Below are positions 55,381 to 64,000 of a stretch of 64,000 bases of DNA, one piece after another (the first letter of the stretch is position 1; every line of letters begins with the position of its first letter). The position numbers were made by a program, and so were the translations under genes. A model generated the notes under the pieces. It was not told where the DNA came from, searched no databases, and saw only the letters and a program-made list of their open reading frames with translations. Source of the DNA: JBGAPI01 sp044221335 (GTDB lineage: Bacteria; Pseudomonadota; Gammaproteobacteria; Xanthomonadales; Ahniellaceae); assembly GCA_044221335.1 (NCBI GenBank), contig JBGAPI010000005.1, forward strand, positions 62,001 to 126,000, read 5' to 3'.

Positions 55381-56481
55381 ATGGCCACCCCCCGTTCCGA
55401 CATCCTGCGCGCGCCGGCCGAGCAGGTCCACGCGGCGGAGCTCGCGCTGCTCGCCGAACGCGATCGTGGCCCGCGGCCGGCCGGCTGGCGACTGTCGCCG
55501 CGTGCCGTGCGCGCCTTCATCGTCGGCGACGACAAGCTCGGCGTGCGCCGCAAGTTCTACGGCGACGATGCGCTGATCGACCGCTGCATCGTGACCCTGA
55601 TGTCGAGCCGCGGGCTGCTCCTGGTCGGCGAGCCGGGAACCGCGAAGTCGATGCTGTCGGAGCTGTTCGCCGCGGCCATCTCGGGGAACTCCACCTGCAC
55701 CATCCAGGGCACCGCGGGCACCACCGAGGACCAGATCAAGTACGGCTGGAACTTCGCGCTGCTGCTGGCCGAGGGGCCATCGCCGCGCGCACTGGTGCGC
55801 GGCCCGATCTACGACGCGATGCGCGACGGCGCGCTCTGCCGCTTCGAAGAGGTGACCCGGGTGCAGCCGGAGATCCAGGACAGCCTGATCAGCCTGCTGT
55901 CGGACAAGGTGCTGCACCTGCCCGAGCTCGACGGCGACGACGCCGCGGTGTTCGCCGCGCGCGGCTTCAACGTGCTGGCGACCGCCAACATCCGCGACCG
56001 CGGCGTCCACGAGATGTCGAGCGCGCTGAAGCGGCGCTTCAATTTCGAGACGGTGAAGCCGATCGGAGACCGTGCGCTCGAGACCCGGCTGGTGCGCGAC
56101 CAGACCGAGGCGCTGCTGCGGCAGGCCGAGGTCGAGGTCGACTTCGGGGTCGACGTGCTCGAACTGCTGGTGACCGCGTTCCAGGACCTGCGCAACGGCG
56201 TGACCGCCGAGGGCGTGGTGGTCGAGCGGCCGAACGCGGTGATGTCCTCGGCCGAGGCGGTCGCGGTCGGCTACGCGGCAGGCCTCGATGCCCACTATTT
56301 CGGCGACGGTGCGGTCGGCGGCGAGCACGTCGCGCGGCAGCTGATCGGCACGGTGCTGAAGGACAATCCCGACGACGGCAAGAAGCTTCGCCACTACTTC
56401 GACGTGGTGGTGAAGCAGCGCGCGCAGCGCGGAGCGCAGTGGCGGCGGCTGCTGGAGGCGCGGCGCGAGCTCGACCGCTGA
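55381..56481 (+). CDS. MoxR-family AAA+ ATPase (YehL-like)
   Basis: A 366-aa ATPase. Walker A is GEPGTAKS (residues 83-90), Walker B ends in FEE (155-157), and sensor/arginine motifs are visible in VLATANIRDRG and ALKRRFNF. MoxR ATPases remodel or load partner proteins, often with a VWA protein from the same operon, here the gene at 58918. It starts 3 bp after the DUF4132 stop. It corresponds to E. coli YehL by context and family. Confidence 0.9.
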   Translation: MATPRSDILRAPAEQVHAAELALLAERDRGPRPAGWRLSPRAVRAFIVGDDKLGVRRKFYGDDALIDRCIVTLMSSRGLLLVGEPGTAKSMLSELFAAAISGNSTCTIQGTAGTTEDQIKYGWNFALLLAEGPSPRALVRGPIYDAMRDGALCRFEEVTRVQPEIQDSLISLLSDKVLHLPELDGDDAAVFAARGFNVLATANIRDRGVHEMSSALKRRFNFETVKPIGDRALETRLVRDQTEALLRQAEVEVDFGVDVLELLVTAFQDLRNGVTAEGVVVERPNAVMSSAEAVAVGYAAGLDAHYFGDGAVGGEHVARQLIGTVLKDNPDDGKKLRHYFDVVVKQRAQRGAQWRRLLEARRELDR

Positions 56482-56497
56482 GCCGCGCCGCACCGCG

Positions 56498-58921
56498 ATG
56501 ACCCGGCCGGAGGACTCCTTCGCATCGGCGCAGGCGCTGATCACGCCGGAGCTGATCGTGTACCCGGTGCGCCACCACAGCCCGGCCTGCGCCTGGCACC
56601 TGCAGCAGCTGATCGCCGAGCGACCGCCGTCGCTGCTGCTGGTCGAGGGGCCGCGCTCGTTCACGCCGCTGGCAGCGCTGCTCGCGCGTGCCGACGCGAA
56701 GATGCCGCTGGCGGTGTACGCCTATGCGGTGGAGCGCACCGCCGCCGGCGAGCCGGAACGCCGCCACGCGGCCTACTACCCGTTCTGCGACTACTCGCCG
56801 GAGCTGGTCGCTCTGCGCGCCGCCGCCGCGCTCGGCGTGCCGGCGCGCTTCATCGACCTCGACTATGCCGAGCAGTGCGGTTTCGGCGCTACGTCACCGG
56901 ACCAGGACGCCCCGCTGCTCGACGAGCGCCACTACCGCCGCAGCGCGCGCCTGCAGGCGATGGCCGAGCAGCAGGGCTGCCGCGACCACGAGGAACTGTG
57001 GGAGCACCTCTTCGAGATCCCCTCGGTGTCGCTCACGCCGGTCGAGCACATCGAACGCGTCGTCGCCTACTGCCGGCTGTCGCGCGCCGATGCGGACGCG
57101 GCGGAGCTCGCGCGCGACGGCAGCACGGCGCGCGAGGCGGAGATGGCTTTCCACATCCGCGCCGCTCTGGCCGAACGCGCGCCCGACGCGGGGCCGGTGC
57201 TGGCGGTGGTCGGCGGCTTCCATGCGCTGGTGCTGCCGGGGCTGGTGCACTCCGGCGGCGCGCGGCCGACGCTCGCGCGGCGCGCCGTCGCCGAGCAGGA
57301 CGCGGCGCTCATCCGCTACTCGTTCGAACGCCTCGACCGTCTGAACGGCTACGCCGCCGGGATGACGTCGCCGGCCTGGCACCAGCGCCTGTGGGAGCAA
57401 CTGCTGCGCCACGACCGGGCCGGCCTCGCCGGCTCGTCGCGGGTGCGGCGCGAGACGGCGCTCGCGGTGCTCGCCGAAGTCGCCGCCGAGCTGCGCGAGA
57501 AGCACGACGTCGCGCTGCCGATGCCGGCCTTCGCTGCCGCGTACGAGCAGTGCCTCCGGCTGGCGGCGCTGCGTCGGCGCCCGGCTCCGGCACGCGAGGA
57601 CCTGCTCGACGCGATCACCAGCTGCTTCGTGAAGGGCGACACCGATGCCGACGGTGCCGTGGTGGCGGCGGTCGCTGCGCGAGCGCTGCGCGGGACCGCG
57701 CTCGGCGCGGTGCCTGCCGGCGCGCCGACGCCGCCGCTGGTCCGCGACTTCGCCTGGCGCGCGCGGCGCCAGCGGCTGAAGATCGACGACTCCGAGCCGC
57801 GGCGCGCCAGCCTCGATCTCTACCGCCGTCCCGCCCACCGCCTGACGAGTCGCCTGCTCCACGGTCTGGTGCTGCTCGGGGTGCCGTTCGGCGTGCGCAC
57901 CGCGGGACCGGACTTCGTGCGCCGGATCGGTCTCGAGCGGCTGCAGGAACACTGGGAATACACCTACTCGGCGGCGACCGAGGCCGCGCTGGTCGAGGCC
58001 TCGGTCTATGGCGCGACCGTCCCGCTGGCGGTCGCGAACCGCTTCGCGCTGCGGATCGCTGCGCTCGCCACCGAGCGCAGCGCGCGGCTGGCGAGCGAGC
58101 GCATGGCCGAGGCCTGCGTGCTGGGCCTGCACGACCATCTGCCGCGGCTGGTCGAGGAACTCCAGCGCACGATCGCGGCGGAGGCCGCGTTCGACTCGGT
58201 GTCCGCGGCGGCGGCCACGCTCGGCGTCCTGCAGGAATCCTCGGAGCCGCTCGAAGCGGGCGCCATCGCGGAGCTGCCGTCGCTGCTGGCGGCCGCCTAC
58301 CAGCGCTCGATCTACCTCGGCCGCGAGCTGCGCGGCCAGCAGTGCGACCCGTCGACGGTGATCCGCGCGCTGACCGAGCTGCGCGAGCTGCTGGCGAGCC
58401 GAGCCGGGCAGGGGCTCGATGCCGGACTGTACTGGGCGATGATCGAGGACCTCGCGGGCGACCACGACCTCGCGTTGGTGCGCGGCGCCGCGGTCGGCCT
58501 CCTGTACGCCGCCGGGCGGCGCGACGATGACACGCTCGGCGCGGCGGTCGATGGTCACCTGCGCGGCCTCGCCCAGCCGGCGGACGCGGTCGCCTTCCTG
58601 CGTGGGCTGCTGGCCACCGCGCGCGAGGCGGCCTGGCAGCAGCCGCGCCTGCTCGAGGTGCTGGACGGCCTCTTCGGCGAATGGAGCGAGGAGGCCTTCG
58701 TCGCCAACCTGCCCGAGCTGCGTCTCGCCTTCGCGGCGATGACGCCGAAGGAGACCGACCGCATCGCCGACGCCGTGGCCGCGCTGCATGGCGACGAGCA
58801 CCTCGGGCCGCTGGTGCACGACGACGTCGACGCCGCCGCCGTGCAGGCGCAGCTCGAGCTGTCGCAACGAGTCGCCGCGATTCTCACCGGCGACGGTCTC
58901 GGCGCGTGGCTGCCCGCATGA
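56498..58921 (+). CDS. DUF5682 (YehM-like) protein
   Basis: An 807-aa soluble protein. Near the N-terminus YPVRHHSPACAWHLQ and LLLVEGPRSF are the most distinctive features, with a His-His-Ser and an EGP motif that resemble the active region of erythromycin-esterase/TraB-like folds. VVGGFHALVLPGL follows at about residue 240. The C-terminal 400 residues are helical. It lies between a MoxR ATPase and a VWA gene, its stop overlapping the latter by 4 bp. Any catalytic role is inference only. Confidence 0.78.
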   Translation: MTRPEDSFASAQALITPELIVYPVRHHSPACAWHLQQLIAERPPSLLLVEGPRSFTPLAALLARADAKMPLAVYAYAVERTAAGEPERRHAAYYPFCDYSPELVALRAAAALGVPARFIDLDYAEQCGFGATSPDQDAPLLDERHYRRSARLQAMAEQQGCRDHEELWEHLFEIPSVSLTPVEHIERVVAYCRLSRADADAAELARDGSTAREAEMAFHIRAALAERAPDAGPVLAVVGGFHALVLPGLVHSGGARPTLARRAVAEQDAALIRYSFERLDRLNGYAAGMTSPAWHQRLWEQLLRHDRAGLAGSSRVRRETALAVLAEVAAELREKHDVALPMPAFAAAYEQCLRLAALRRRPAPAREDLLDAITSCFVKGDTDADGAVVAAVAARALRGTALGAVPAGAPTPPLVRDFAWRARRQRLKIDDSEPRRASLDLYRRPAHRLTSRLLHGLVLLGVPFGVRTAGPDFVRRIGLERLQEHWEYTYSAATEAALVEASVYGATVPLAVANRFALRIAALATERSARLASERMAEACVLGLHDHLPRLVEELQRTIAAEAAFDSVSAAAATLGVLQESSEPLEAGAIAELPSLLAAAYQRSIYLGRELRGQQCDPSTVIRALTELRELLASRAGQGLDAGLYWAMIEDLAGDHDLALVRGAAVGLLYAAGRRDDDTLGAAVDGHLRGLAQPADAVAFLRGLLATAREAAWQQPRLLEVLDGLFGEWSEEAFVANLPELRLAFAAMTPKETDRIADAVAALHGDEHLGPLVHDDVDAAAVQAQLELSQRVAAILTGDGLGAWLPA

Positions 58922-60036
58922 GCGTGCTCGCGCGCTGGCGTCTGGTGCTCGGTCGCTATTCGGCGGCTCGTCTCGGCGGCGAGCCGGGTCTCGATCCGCG
59001 GCAGCTCCGGATGGACGCGGCGCTGGACTATCTCTACGGCCGCGAATACCAGGGGCGCGGCCTGCGTCGCGAACTCGGGCCCGGCTCGCTCGACGGCTCC
59101 CAGGTCACGGTGCTGAAGTGGCTCTCCGAAGTCCGGGAGCTGTTCCCGCGCGACACCGTCGAGGTGATCGAGAAGCACGCCCTCGACCGCTACGGGCTGA
59201 CCGAGCTCGTCACCGATCCCGAGGCGCTTGCTCGCCTCGAACCGAACCAGCAGCTGCTGAAAACCCTGCTCGGGCTGCGCGGGCAGCTGAAGGGCGAGGT
59301 GCTGGCGGTCGCCCGGCGGATCATCCGCCAGGTCGTCGAGGAGATCCGGCGCAGGCTCGAGACCGAGGTCCGGCAGACGCTCACCGGACGGGTGAACCGC
59401 CAGCGCCACTCGCCGATCGCTGTCGCGCGCAACTTCGACGCGCTGGGGACCGTGCGCGCCAACCTGAAGAACTACGACGTCGAGCGCCGCCGCCTCGGCG
59501 TCGACGAGCTCCGGTTCTTCGAGCGCAACGCGCGCCGCCTGCCCTGGGACATCGTGATCTGCATCGACCAGAGCGGCAGCATGGCCGACTCGGTGATCCA
59601 TGCCGCGGTGATGGCGGGCATTCTCGCTGCGCTGCCCGGGTTCTCGGTGAAGCTGGTGGTGTTCGACACCAGCGTGGTCGACCTCAGCAGCGTCGCCGAC
59701 GATCCGGTGGAGGTGCTGCTCGGCGTCCAGCTCGGTGGCGGCACCGACATCGCCCGCGCGGTGCGCTACTGCGCCCAGCTGATCGAGAATCCGTTGCGCA
59801 CCGTGTTCGTGCTGATCACCGACTTCTGCGAGGGCGGCTCGCCGGGCGAACTGGTGCGCGAGGTGCGCAGGCTCGCGGAGGCGCGCGTGCGGCTGATCGG
59901 GCTCGCCGCGCTCGACGGCGAGGCGCATCCCTTCTACGACCGCCAGATGGCGGAACGGCTGGCCGCCGTGGGCATGGACATCGCCGCGATGACGCCGCAG
60001 CGCTTCGCCCAGTGGCTGGTCAAGGTGGTCTCGTGA
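58918..60036 (+). CDS. VWA-domain protein (YehP-like)
   Basis: A 372-aa protein with an all-helical N-terminal half and a von Willebrand factor A domain from about residue 205. The metal site (MIDAS) is complete: DQSGSM (Asp217, Ser219, Ser221), the Thr of GGGTD and the Asp of VLITDF. CoxE-like VWA proteins of this form work with MoxR ATPases as substrate adaptors. Start and stop overlap the neighbouring genes by 4 bp, so it is translated in a coupled manner. Confidence 0.9.
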   Translation: MSVLARWRLVLGRYSAARLGGEPGLDPRQLRMDAALDYLYGREYQGRGLRRELGPGSLDGSQVTVLKWLSEVRELFPRDTVEVIEKHALDRYGLTELVTDPEALARLEPNQQLLKTLLGLRGQLKGEVLAVARRIIRQVVEEIRRRLETEVRQTLTGRVNRQRHSPIAVARNFDALGTVRANLKNYDVERRRLGVDELRFFERNARRLPWDIVICIDQSGSMADSVIHAAVMAGILAALPGFSVKLVVFDTSVVDLSSVADDPVEVLLGVQLGGGTDIARAVRYCAQLIENPLRTVFVLITDFCEGGSPGELVREVRRLAEARVRLIGLAALDGEAHPFYDRQMAERLAAVGMDIAAMTPQRFAQWLVKVVS

Positions 60037-62192
60037 GCCTGCGCGATCGTCTCGCCGAGCAGCTCGCCCGCTACGACGACGAGGCCTTCGCGGCGCTCGC
60101 GAACGCCGGGTTGCTGCGCCGCGCACGGAAGGATCTCGCCGCTGCGACGCCGGCGATCGTCGAGGCGTCGCAGTCCGGCCTGGTGGTCGCGCTCGGTGCG
60201 GTGTCGATCCGTTTCGACGAGCGCGGTCCGGCGCACGCCCGCTGCAGCTGTCCGGCGAGCGGCCCCTGCCAGCATCGGATCGCCGCCGCCCTCTGGCTCA
60301 AGGACGCGTTGGCCGCGGCGCCGCCCGAGGTCGCGGCGGCCGCAGCGACATCGCCCATCGCGTCGGACGATCCGCCGGCGGCCGCGGACGACCCGCTCGC
60401 GCCGCTGCACGCCCTGCTGATGGGCTTCGACGCCGCCGCGCTCACCCGCCACGCCGGGACCTCCGGCTTCCGCTGGGCCGCGGCCTTCGTCGAGGACCTG
60501 GATCCGGAGCGTGGCTTCGTGATCGGCGGCGAGCGCTATCTCGTGCTCGGGTTCACCCGCCCCGCGCTCGAGTTCCGCTTCCTCGGCGGCGGACTCGGCG
60601 AGCTGATCGCGGATCGCGCGATCGCTGCCGTCGAGAAATACCGCGTCGCCGCGGTGCTGGCCTACCAGCGCGCGTTCGGCGCGATACCGCCGGCGCCGCC
60701 GCCACGCACTCGTGCCACGGCACTCGACCTCGGGAAGGACCACGCGCTGCCGGAAGACGCCGGCGACGCGCTGGCGGAATCGCGCCGACGGCTGCGCTCG
60801 GCGGTCGCCGTGCTGCTGGTCGAATGCATCGAGCTCGGCCTGTCGCACCTGTCGGCCACGGTGCAGGAACGCTTCCAGACCCTGGCGACCTGGGCACAGG
60901 GCGCCGAATACCATCGGCTGGCGCTGCTGTTGCGCCGGCTCGGCGATCACGTCGAGCAATTGCTGGAGCGCGCCGGTTCGGCGGACGAGCATCGGCTGCT
61001 CGACGAGATGACGATCGCCTACGGCCTCGTCGGCGCCCTCGAGCAGACGGCGTCGCTCGGCGCCGCGCCGCGGCATCTCGTCGGACGCGCCCGCCACCGC
61101 TACGAGACCGTGGCGGCACTGGAGCTGATCGGCCTCGGCGCGCTGCCGTGGCGATCGGCCTCCGGCTATGTCGGGTTGACGATGCTGTTCTGGTCGCCGC
61201 GGGATGCGGCCTTCCTGACCTGTACCGACGCGCGCCCGGCGCAGCAGCGCGGTTTCGATCCGGCGGCCCGCTACCGTGTTGCCGGCCCATGGGAAGGATT
61301 GTCGTCGCCGGCCCACGCGACCGGTCGGCGGCTGACGCTGGACGCGCCGCAGGTGAGCGCGCAGGGACGGCTGTCGAGCGCGGCCGGCATTCCTGCAAGG
61401 GTCGATCCGGCGCTGCCGACCTTCGCCGAACTCGCGTCGGCGTTGCGCCCCTGCGACTCCTGGCCGGAGCTGGAACGACGCCTCGACGCGGCACGCCAGA
61501 GCCTGCTCGCCGAGCCGGCGCCGCTGCTCGACTGGGTGGTGCTGCGGCCGTCGCGGGTCGCCGAGGCGAGCTTCGTCGAGAGCCGCCAGGTCCTGGTCTG
61601 CCCGCTGCTCGACGCCGAACAGCGGGTGTTGCCGCTGGAACTGGCGTACTCCGAGCACAACCGTCCGGCGATCGAGCGCCTGGAACAGGGAAGGATGACC
61701 CGTGGCGGCGTCCCGCCGTGGGTGGTCGCGCGGATCCGGCGTGGCGGCGGCGAATGGGTCGCCGAGCCGCTGAGCCTGATCCATCCGGACGCGGCGCCCG
61801 GTCGGGTCGTCGATGCGCTGTACTTCGACCCGGCGCCGACGGTCGGCCTGGTCGACCGCGCGCTCGCTGGTCTCCGGCGTCGGGTCGTCGCACCGGTCGT
61901 GGTGTCGCCCCGGTCGCACAGTCACCCCCGGATCGACGCTCTGCACCACTTCCTCACCCGCCAGGCCGAGCGTGGCATCAGCCCGGCCAGTGCCGAGTCC
62001 GTCGGGGCGACCCTGCGGCGACTCGCGACCGAGCTCCGGGGTATCGGCTACAGCGCGTTCGCCGGCGAGCACGAACGCGTCGCCGTGGCACTGCTGCGCG
62101 CGAACTACCTGCGCCTGCAGTACGCGCGCGCGGCGGGCGAGGAAGTGGCGGCGGAGGCCGATGGTTCAGAGGCGGAGGGGGGGGGCGACTGA
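60033..62192 (+). CDS. SWIM zinc-finger protein (YehQ-like)
   Basis: A 719-aa protein with a GTG start overlapping the VWA stop. A SWIM finger of the form C-x-C-x5-C-x-H lies at residues 71-81 (Cys71, Cys73, Cys79, His81), which binds zinc and usually nucleic acid or protein. The remaining 600 residues are alpha/beta-rich with a helical middle and match nothing I know beyond the YehQ family. It ends the operon; a 10-bp GC hairpin follows at 62246. Confidence 0.82.
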   Translation: MSLRDRLAEQLARYDDEAFAALANAGLLRRARKDLAAATPAIVEASQSGLVVALGAVSIRFDERGPAHARCSCPASGPCQHRIAAALWLKDALAAAPPEVAAAAATSPIASDDPPAAADDPLAPLHALLMGFDAAALTRHAGTSGFRWAAAFVEDLDPERGFVIGGERYLVLGFTRPALEFRFLGGGLGELIADRAIAAVEKYRVAAVLAYQRAFGAIPPAPPPRTRATALDLGKDHALPEDAGDALAESRRRLRSAVAVLLVECIELGLSHLSATVQERFQTLATWAQGAEYHRLALLLRRLGDHVEQLLERAGSADEHRLLDEMTIAYGLVGALEQTASLGAAPRHLVGRARHRYETVAALELIGLGALPWRSASGYVGLTMLFWSPRDAAFLTCTDARPAQQRGFDPAARYRVAGPWEGLSSPAHATGRRLTLDAPQVSAQGRLSSAAGIPARVDPALPTFAELASALRPCDSWPELERRLDAARQSLLAEPAPLLDWVVLRPSRVAEASFVESRQVLVCPLLDAEQRVLPLELAYSEHNRPAIERLEQGRMTRGGVPPWVVARIRRGGGEWVAEPLSLIHPDAAPGRVVDALYFDPAPTVGLVDRALAGLRRRVVAPVVVSPRSHSHPRIDALHHFLTRQAERGISPASAESVGATLRRLATELRGIGYSAFAGEHERVAVALLRANYLRLQYARAAGEEVAAEADGSEAEGGGD

Positions 62193-62245
62193 TCCGCGCG
62201 GGGTCGGCACGGATCGTGCGGTCGCCGGAAAGCCTTGTCGCCGGA

Positions 62246-62270
62246 GCCCTGCCGCGGGCTGCGGCAGGGC
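62246..62270. terminator. Hairpin between the operon and the convergent small gene
   Basis: GCCCTGCCGC, loop GGGCT, GCGGCAGGGC is a perfect 10-bp stem located 54 bp after the SWIM stop and 68 bp beyond the convergent gene's stop. There is no T-run on either side, so termination would be Rho-assisted or incomplete. Confidence 0.5.
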
Positions 62271-62337
62271 GCTCAATCGCGAGACGCCGGCGAGGAACCG
62301 CAGCTGCGGGTCGACGGGGGGTCGACTCGCGCGGGGC

Positions 62338-62796
62338 TCAGCATTGCGCCCGGTCGTTCGGGCACTTCGGCCGGGTCTTCTTGCCGGCGGGCGACGCGGC
62401 GGCGTTGCCGTGGTTCGACGTGGCGGACTTGCCCTTGGCCGACGCCGTCTTCGGGTGCGTCGCCGGGGCGGACTTCGCCTTCGGCTTGCTCCGGTGGGCG
62501 GACGCGGGTGCCGTCGATTTCGGCTTCGCCTTGGACGCGTGCTGGGCCGGGTGGGACGCCGACTTCGACTTGGTCTTCGCCGGGCTCGCGCGGCCGGACG
62601 TGGAAGCGGCCGACGTGTGCCGGGCCGGAGGCGCCGTGCTTGCCTTGTGCGCCGGGGCGGGCGCTGGTGCCGGCGTCGCGGTGATCGCCGATGCCGGCGC
62701 GGCCGGCGAGGTCGCGGATTCGTGCGGATCGGTGCCGGCGGCGATGGCGGCCGTCGACAGCAGGGCCAGGGACAGGCCGAAGAGCCGCATGCGCAT
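62338..62796 (-). CDS. Secreted Ala/Lys/Ser/Pro-rich low-complexity protein
   Basis: A 152-aa protein with a signal peptide (MRMRLFGLSLALLSTAAIAAG). A low-complexity, highly basic tract (KAKPKSTAPASAHRSKPKAK and similar) resembles the disordered tails of histone H1-like bacterial proteins. The C-terminus contains two cysteines (KCPNDRAQC). ATG 62796 is preferred because GAGGT lies six bases upstream; an ATG two codons earlier has it directly adjacent. Function unknown; it could coat the periplasm or bind polyanions. Confidence 0.6.
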   Translation of the reverse strand: MRMRLFGLSLALLSTAAIAAGTDPHESATSPAAPASAITATPAPAPAPAHKASTAPPARHTSAASTSGRASPAKTKSKSASHPAQHASKAKPKSTAPASAHRSKPKAKSAPATHPKTASAKGKSATSNHGNAAASPAGKKTRPKCPNDRAQC

Positions 62797-62802
62797 TGCC
62801 AT

Positions 62803-63158
62803 ACCTCGTTCGGTGGTTGGAGTGGCGCGCACTATACGCGTGGGGCTCGCCGGGGCGCCGGTGCATTGCCATGCTGTCATCCGGCGCCGGAATTCCGCCC
62901 GCCCCGGGGGAAGCCGCCATCGATGCTCCAGGGTTTCAGGTCGGTTGCGTGGACTTGTTTGACCGAGTGCGGGCGCCGTCCGGCGTGGACGCGGCGAACG
63001 CCGATGTAGAGTCCCGGTCGACGTCGCTGGTGGACTCGCCGGGGTGCGAGGCCGCAACCGCGGCTTCCGTGATCTCCGTGATGGAAGGCGACGCTGTTTG
63101 GGGGGCATCCCGCGCCAGCGGGATGGCCAGTCGATGCAGATCCGGCCGGGGGGCCACC
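62803..63158. other. 356-bp divergent intergenic region
   Basis: The gap between the divergent small secreted protein and the metallopeptidase gene. No coding frame, strong promoter or repeat is evident. A GGGG run (GGGGGGCC) at about 63149-63155 is the metallopeptidase ribosome-binding site. Confidence 0.4.
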
Positions 63159-64000
63159 ATGACGATCCGACGCGCTTTGCTTGCCGCTGTGCTGACCACC
63201 GCCACGCTGACGTTCACCGCTCCGATCTTCGCGGCTCCGCCCGCGAAGGGCAAAGACGGCGCCGCCGCACCGAAGCGGCGCGAGCCCGGCACACAGCCGT
63301 CCGAGGACGTGGTGCCGCCGTGCATCCGCAGCGCCCAGCGCCAGACGCAGGGCGGTTCCGGCTTCAAGGCGACCTACTGTCCGGTCGAGAACGAGGAATA
63401 TGCGCAGTTCCAGACGGAGATGAAGAAGGAGAAGGTGATCGAGAGCATCGCCGAGAACCTGAACTCCATCGTCAGCGTGCCGAAGAACATCGTGGTCACC
63501 TACGGCGAATGCGGCGAGGACAACGCCTTCTACATGCCGGACCAGCAGGTGATGGTGATCTGCTACGAGCTCGTCGACCACTTCTACGAGATCTTCAAGC
63601 CCGACGCGAAGAACGACGACGAGCTCGATTCCGCGGTCGCGGGTGCGATCGACTTCGTCACCTACCACGAGCTCGGCCATGCGCTCACCCACATCCTCGA
63701 CCTGCCGATCACCGGCAAGGAGGAGGACGCGGCCGACCAGCTGTCGACCTATCTGCTGGCGGACGGCAGCGACGAGGGCGAGACCGCGGTGCTCGACGGC
63801 GCGCACTGGATGCAGCTGGAAGACCAGCAGAACGACACCGACATCGAGTCGCTGCCGTTCTGGGACGAGCACTCGCTCGACAAGCAGCGCTTCTACAACA
63901 TCGCGTGCTGGCTCTACGGCCACGACACCTCGAAGTACGCGAGCCTGGTCAGCGACGGCACGCTGCCGGCGGAACGCGCGGAACGCTGTGCCGACGAGTA
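63159..64000 (+). CDS. DUF4344-type secreted metallopeptidase (3' end outside window)
   Basis: The first 280 residues of an open frame that runs off the right edge. A signal peptide (TIRRALLAAVLTTATLTFTAPIFAA) is followed by an Arg/Lys/Pro-rich linker and a domain with the DUF4344 pattern: IVVTYGECGEDNAFYMPD, VMVICYELVDHFYEIF, then the zinc-binding HELGHALTHILDLPITGKEE (HELGH at residues 170-174, acidic EED just after). It should be an exported zinc peptidase of unknown substrate. RBS GGGGG precedes ATG 63159. Confidence 0.82.
   Translation, partial: MTIRRALLAAVLTTATLTFTAPIFAAPPAKGKDGAAAPKRREPGTQPSEDVVPPCIRSAQRQTQGGSGFKATYCPVENEEYAQFQTEMKKEKVIESIAENLNSIVSVPKNIVVTYGECGEDNAFYMPDQQVMVICYELVDHFYEIFKPDAKNDDELDSAVAGAIDFVTYHELGHALTHILDLPITGKEEDAADQLSTYLLADGSDEGETAVLDGAHWMQLEDQQNDTDIESLPFWDEHSLDKQRFYNIACWLYGHDTSKYASLVSDGTLPAERAERCADE

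Noticed and set aside
51391..56664. A 1757-codon minus-strand open frame
   Set aside because: It overlaps tRNA-Phe and the DUF4132 and MoxR genes with recognisable motifs, and shows no domain.

Overview
The window is GC-rich (roughly two thirds GC by eye), densely coded DNA from a Gram-negative bacterium. The best guess is a gammaproteobacterium of the order Lysobacterales (Xanthomonadales). The pointers are a TonB-dependent receptor, a prepilin cluster in fimU-pilV-pilW-pilX-pilY1-pilE order, an ECF sigma factor paired with a Ser/Thr kinase carrying a TPR-like region, a secreted giant protein ending in a FKDGFE-type tail, and short palindromic repeats of the GTAGGGCGGGC and GTGGGAGCGGC types. 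This placement is inference, since no marker gene could be searched.

Region 1 (1-11.7 kb) is mostly housekeeping. It holds the end of an ABC permease, a coupled nudE-cysQ-mazG hydrolase operon, two small proteins (one secreted, one DUF962), an RlmI-like rRNA methyltransferase coupled to a membrane/SRPBCC protein, an acyl-CoA dehydrogenase, mutM, a DUF4340-like membrane protein, the rplM-rpsI operon and a tRNA-Gln. Palindromic REP elements sit at several gene ends here and supply the stop codons.

Region 2 (about 12.2-25.8 kb) looks like an accessory island. It starts with a truncated copy of a HAD-like gene whose intact relative lies at the far end, and with an AT-rich promoter stretch. Its core is a minor-pilin operon (FimT/FimU, PilV, PilW, PilX, an MshQ/PilY1-like hybrid, PilE), followed on the same strand by probable signalling proteins: two degenerate cyclic-nucleotide-binding-like barrels, a catalytically dead EAL domain, a pilin-like protein with a ruined leader, a tandem GAF-like protein, a membrane protein, and a GAF-GAF-dead-GGDEF protein. 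I read this as a pilus tip set with its own second-messenger reading module. It is the best candidate for an undescribed system. A HAD-like gene and a divergent LysR regulator with a large palindromic operator close the region.

Region 3 (26.8-51.1 kb) encodes envelope and signalling functions: a MORN-type secreted protein, an ECF sigma factor plus kinase, a 2131-residue surface protein, a lipoxygenase with a complete iron-ligand set, a three-copy 75-bp repeat, a giant kinase-ATPase-GAF-GGDEF protein, a TonB receptor, and a BlaI/M56 peptidase pair with an operator.

Region 4 (51.4-64 kb) starts with tRNA-Phe. It carries a tightly coupled five-gene operon (DUF4132, MoxR ATPase, DUF5682, VWA, SWIM zinc finger) that matches the poorly understood E. 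coli yehI/L/M/P/Q set. A small low-complexity secreted protein and the start of a DUF4344-type secreted metallopeptidase, cut by the window edge, follow.
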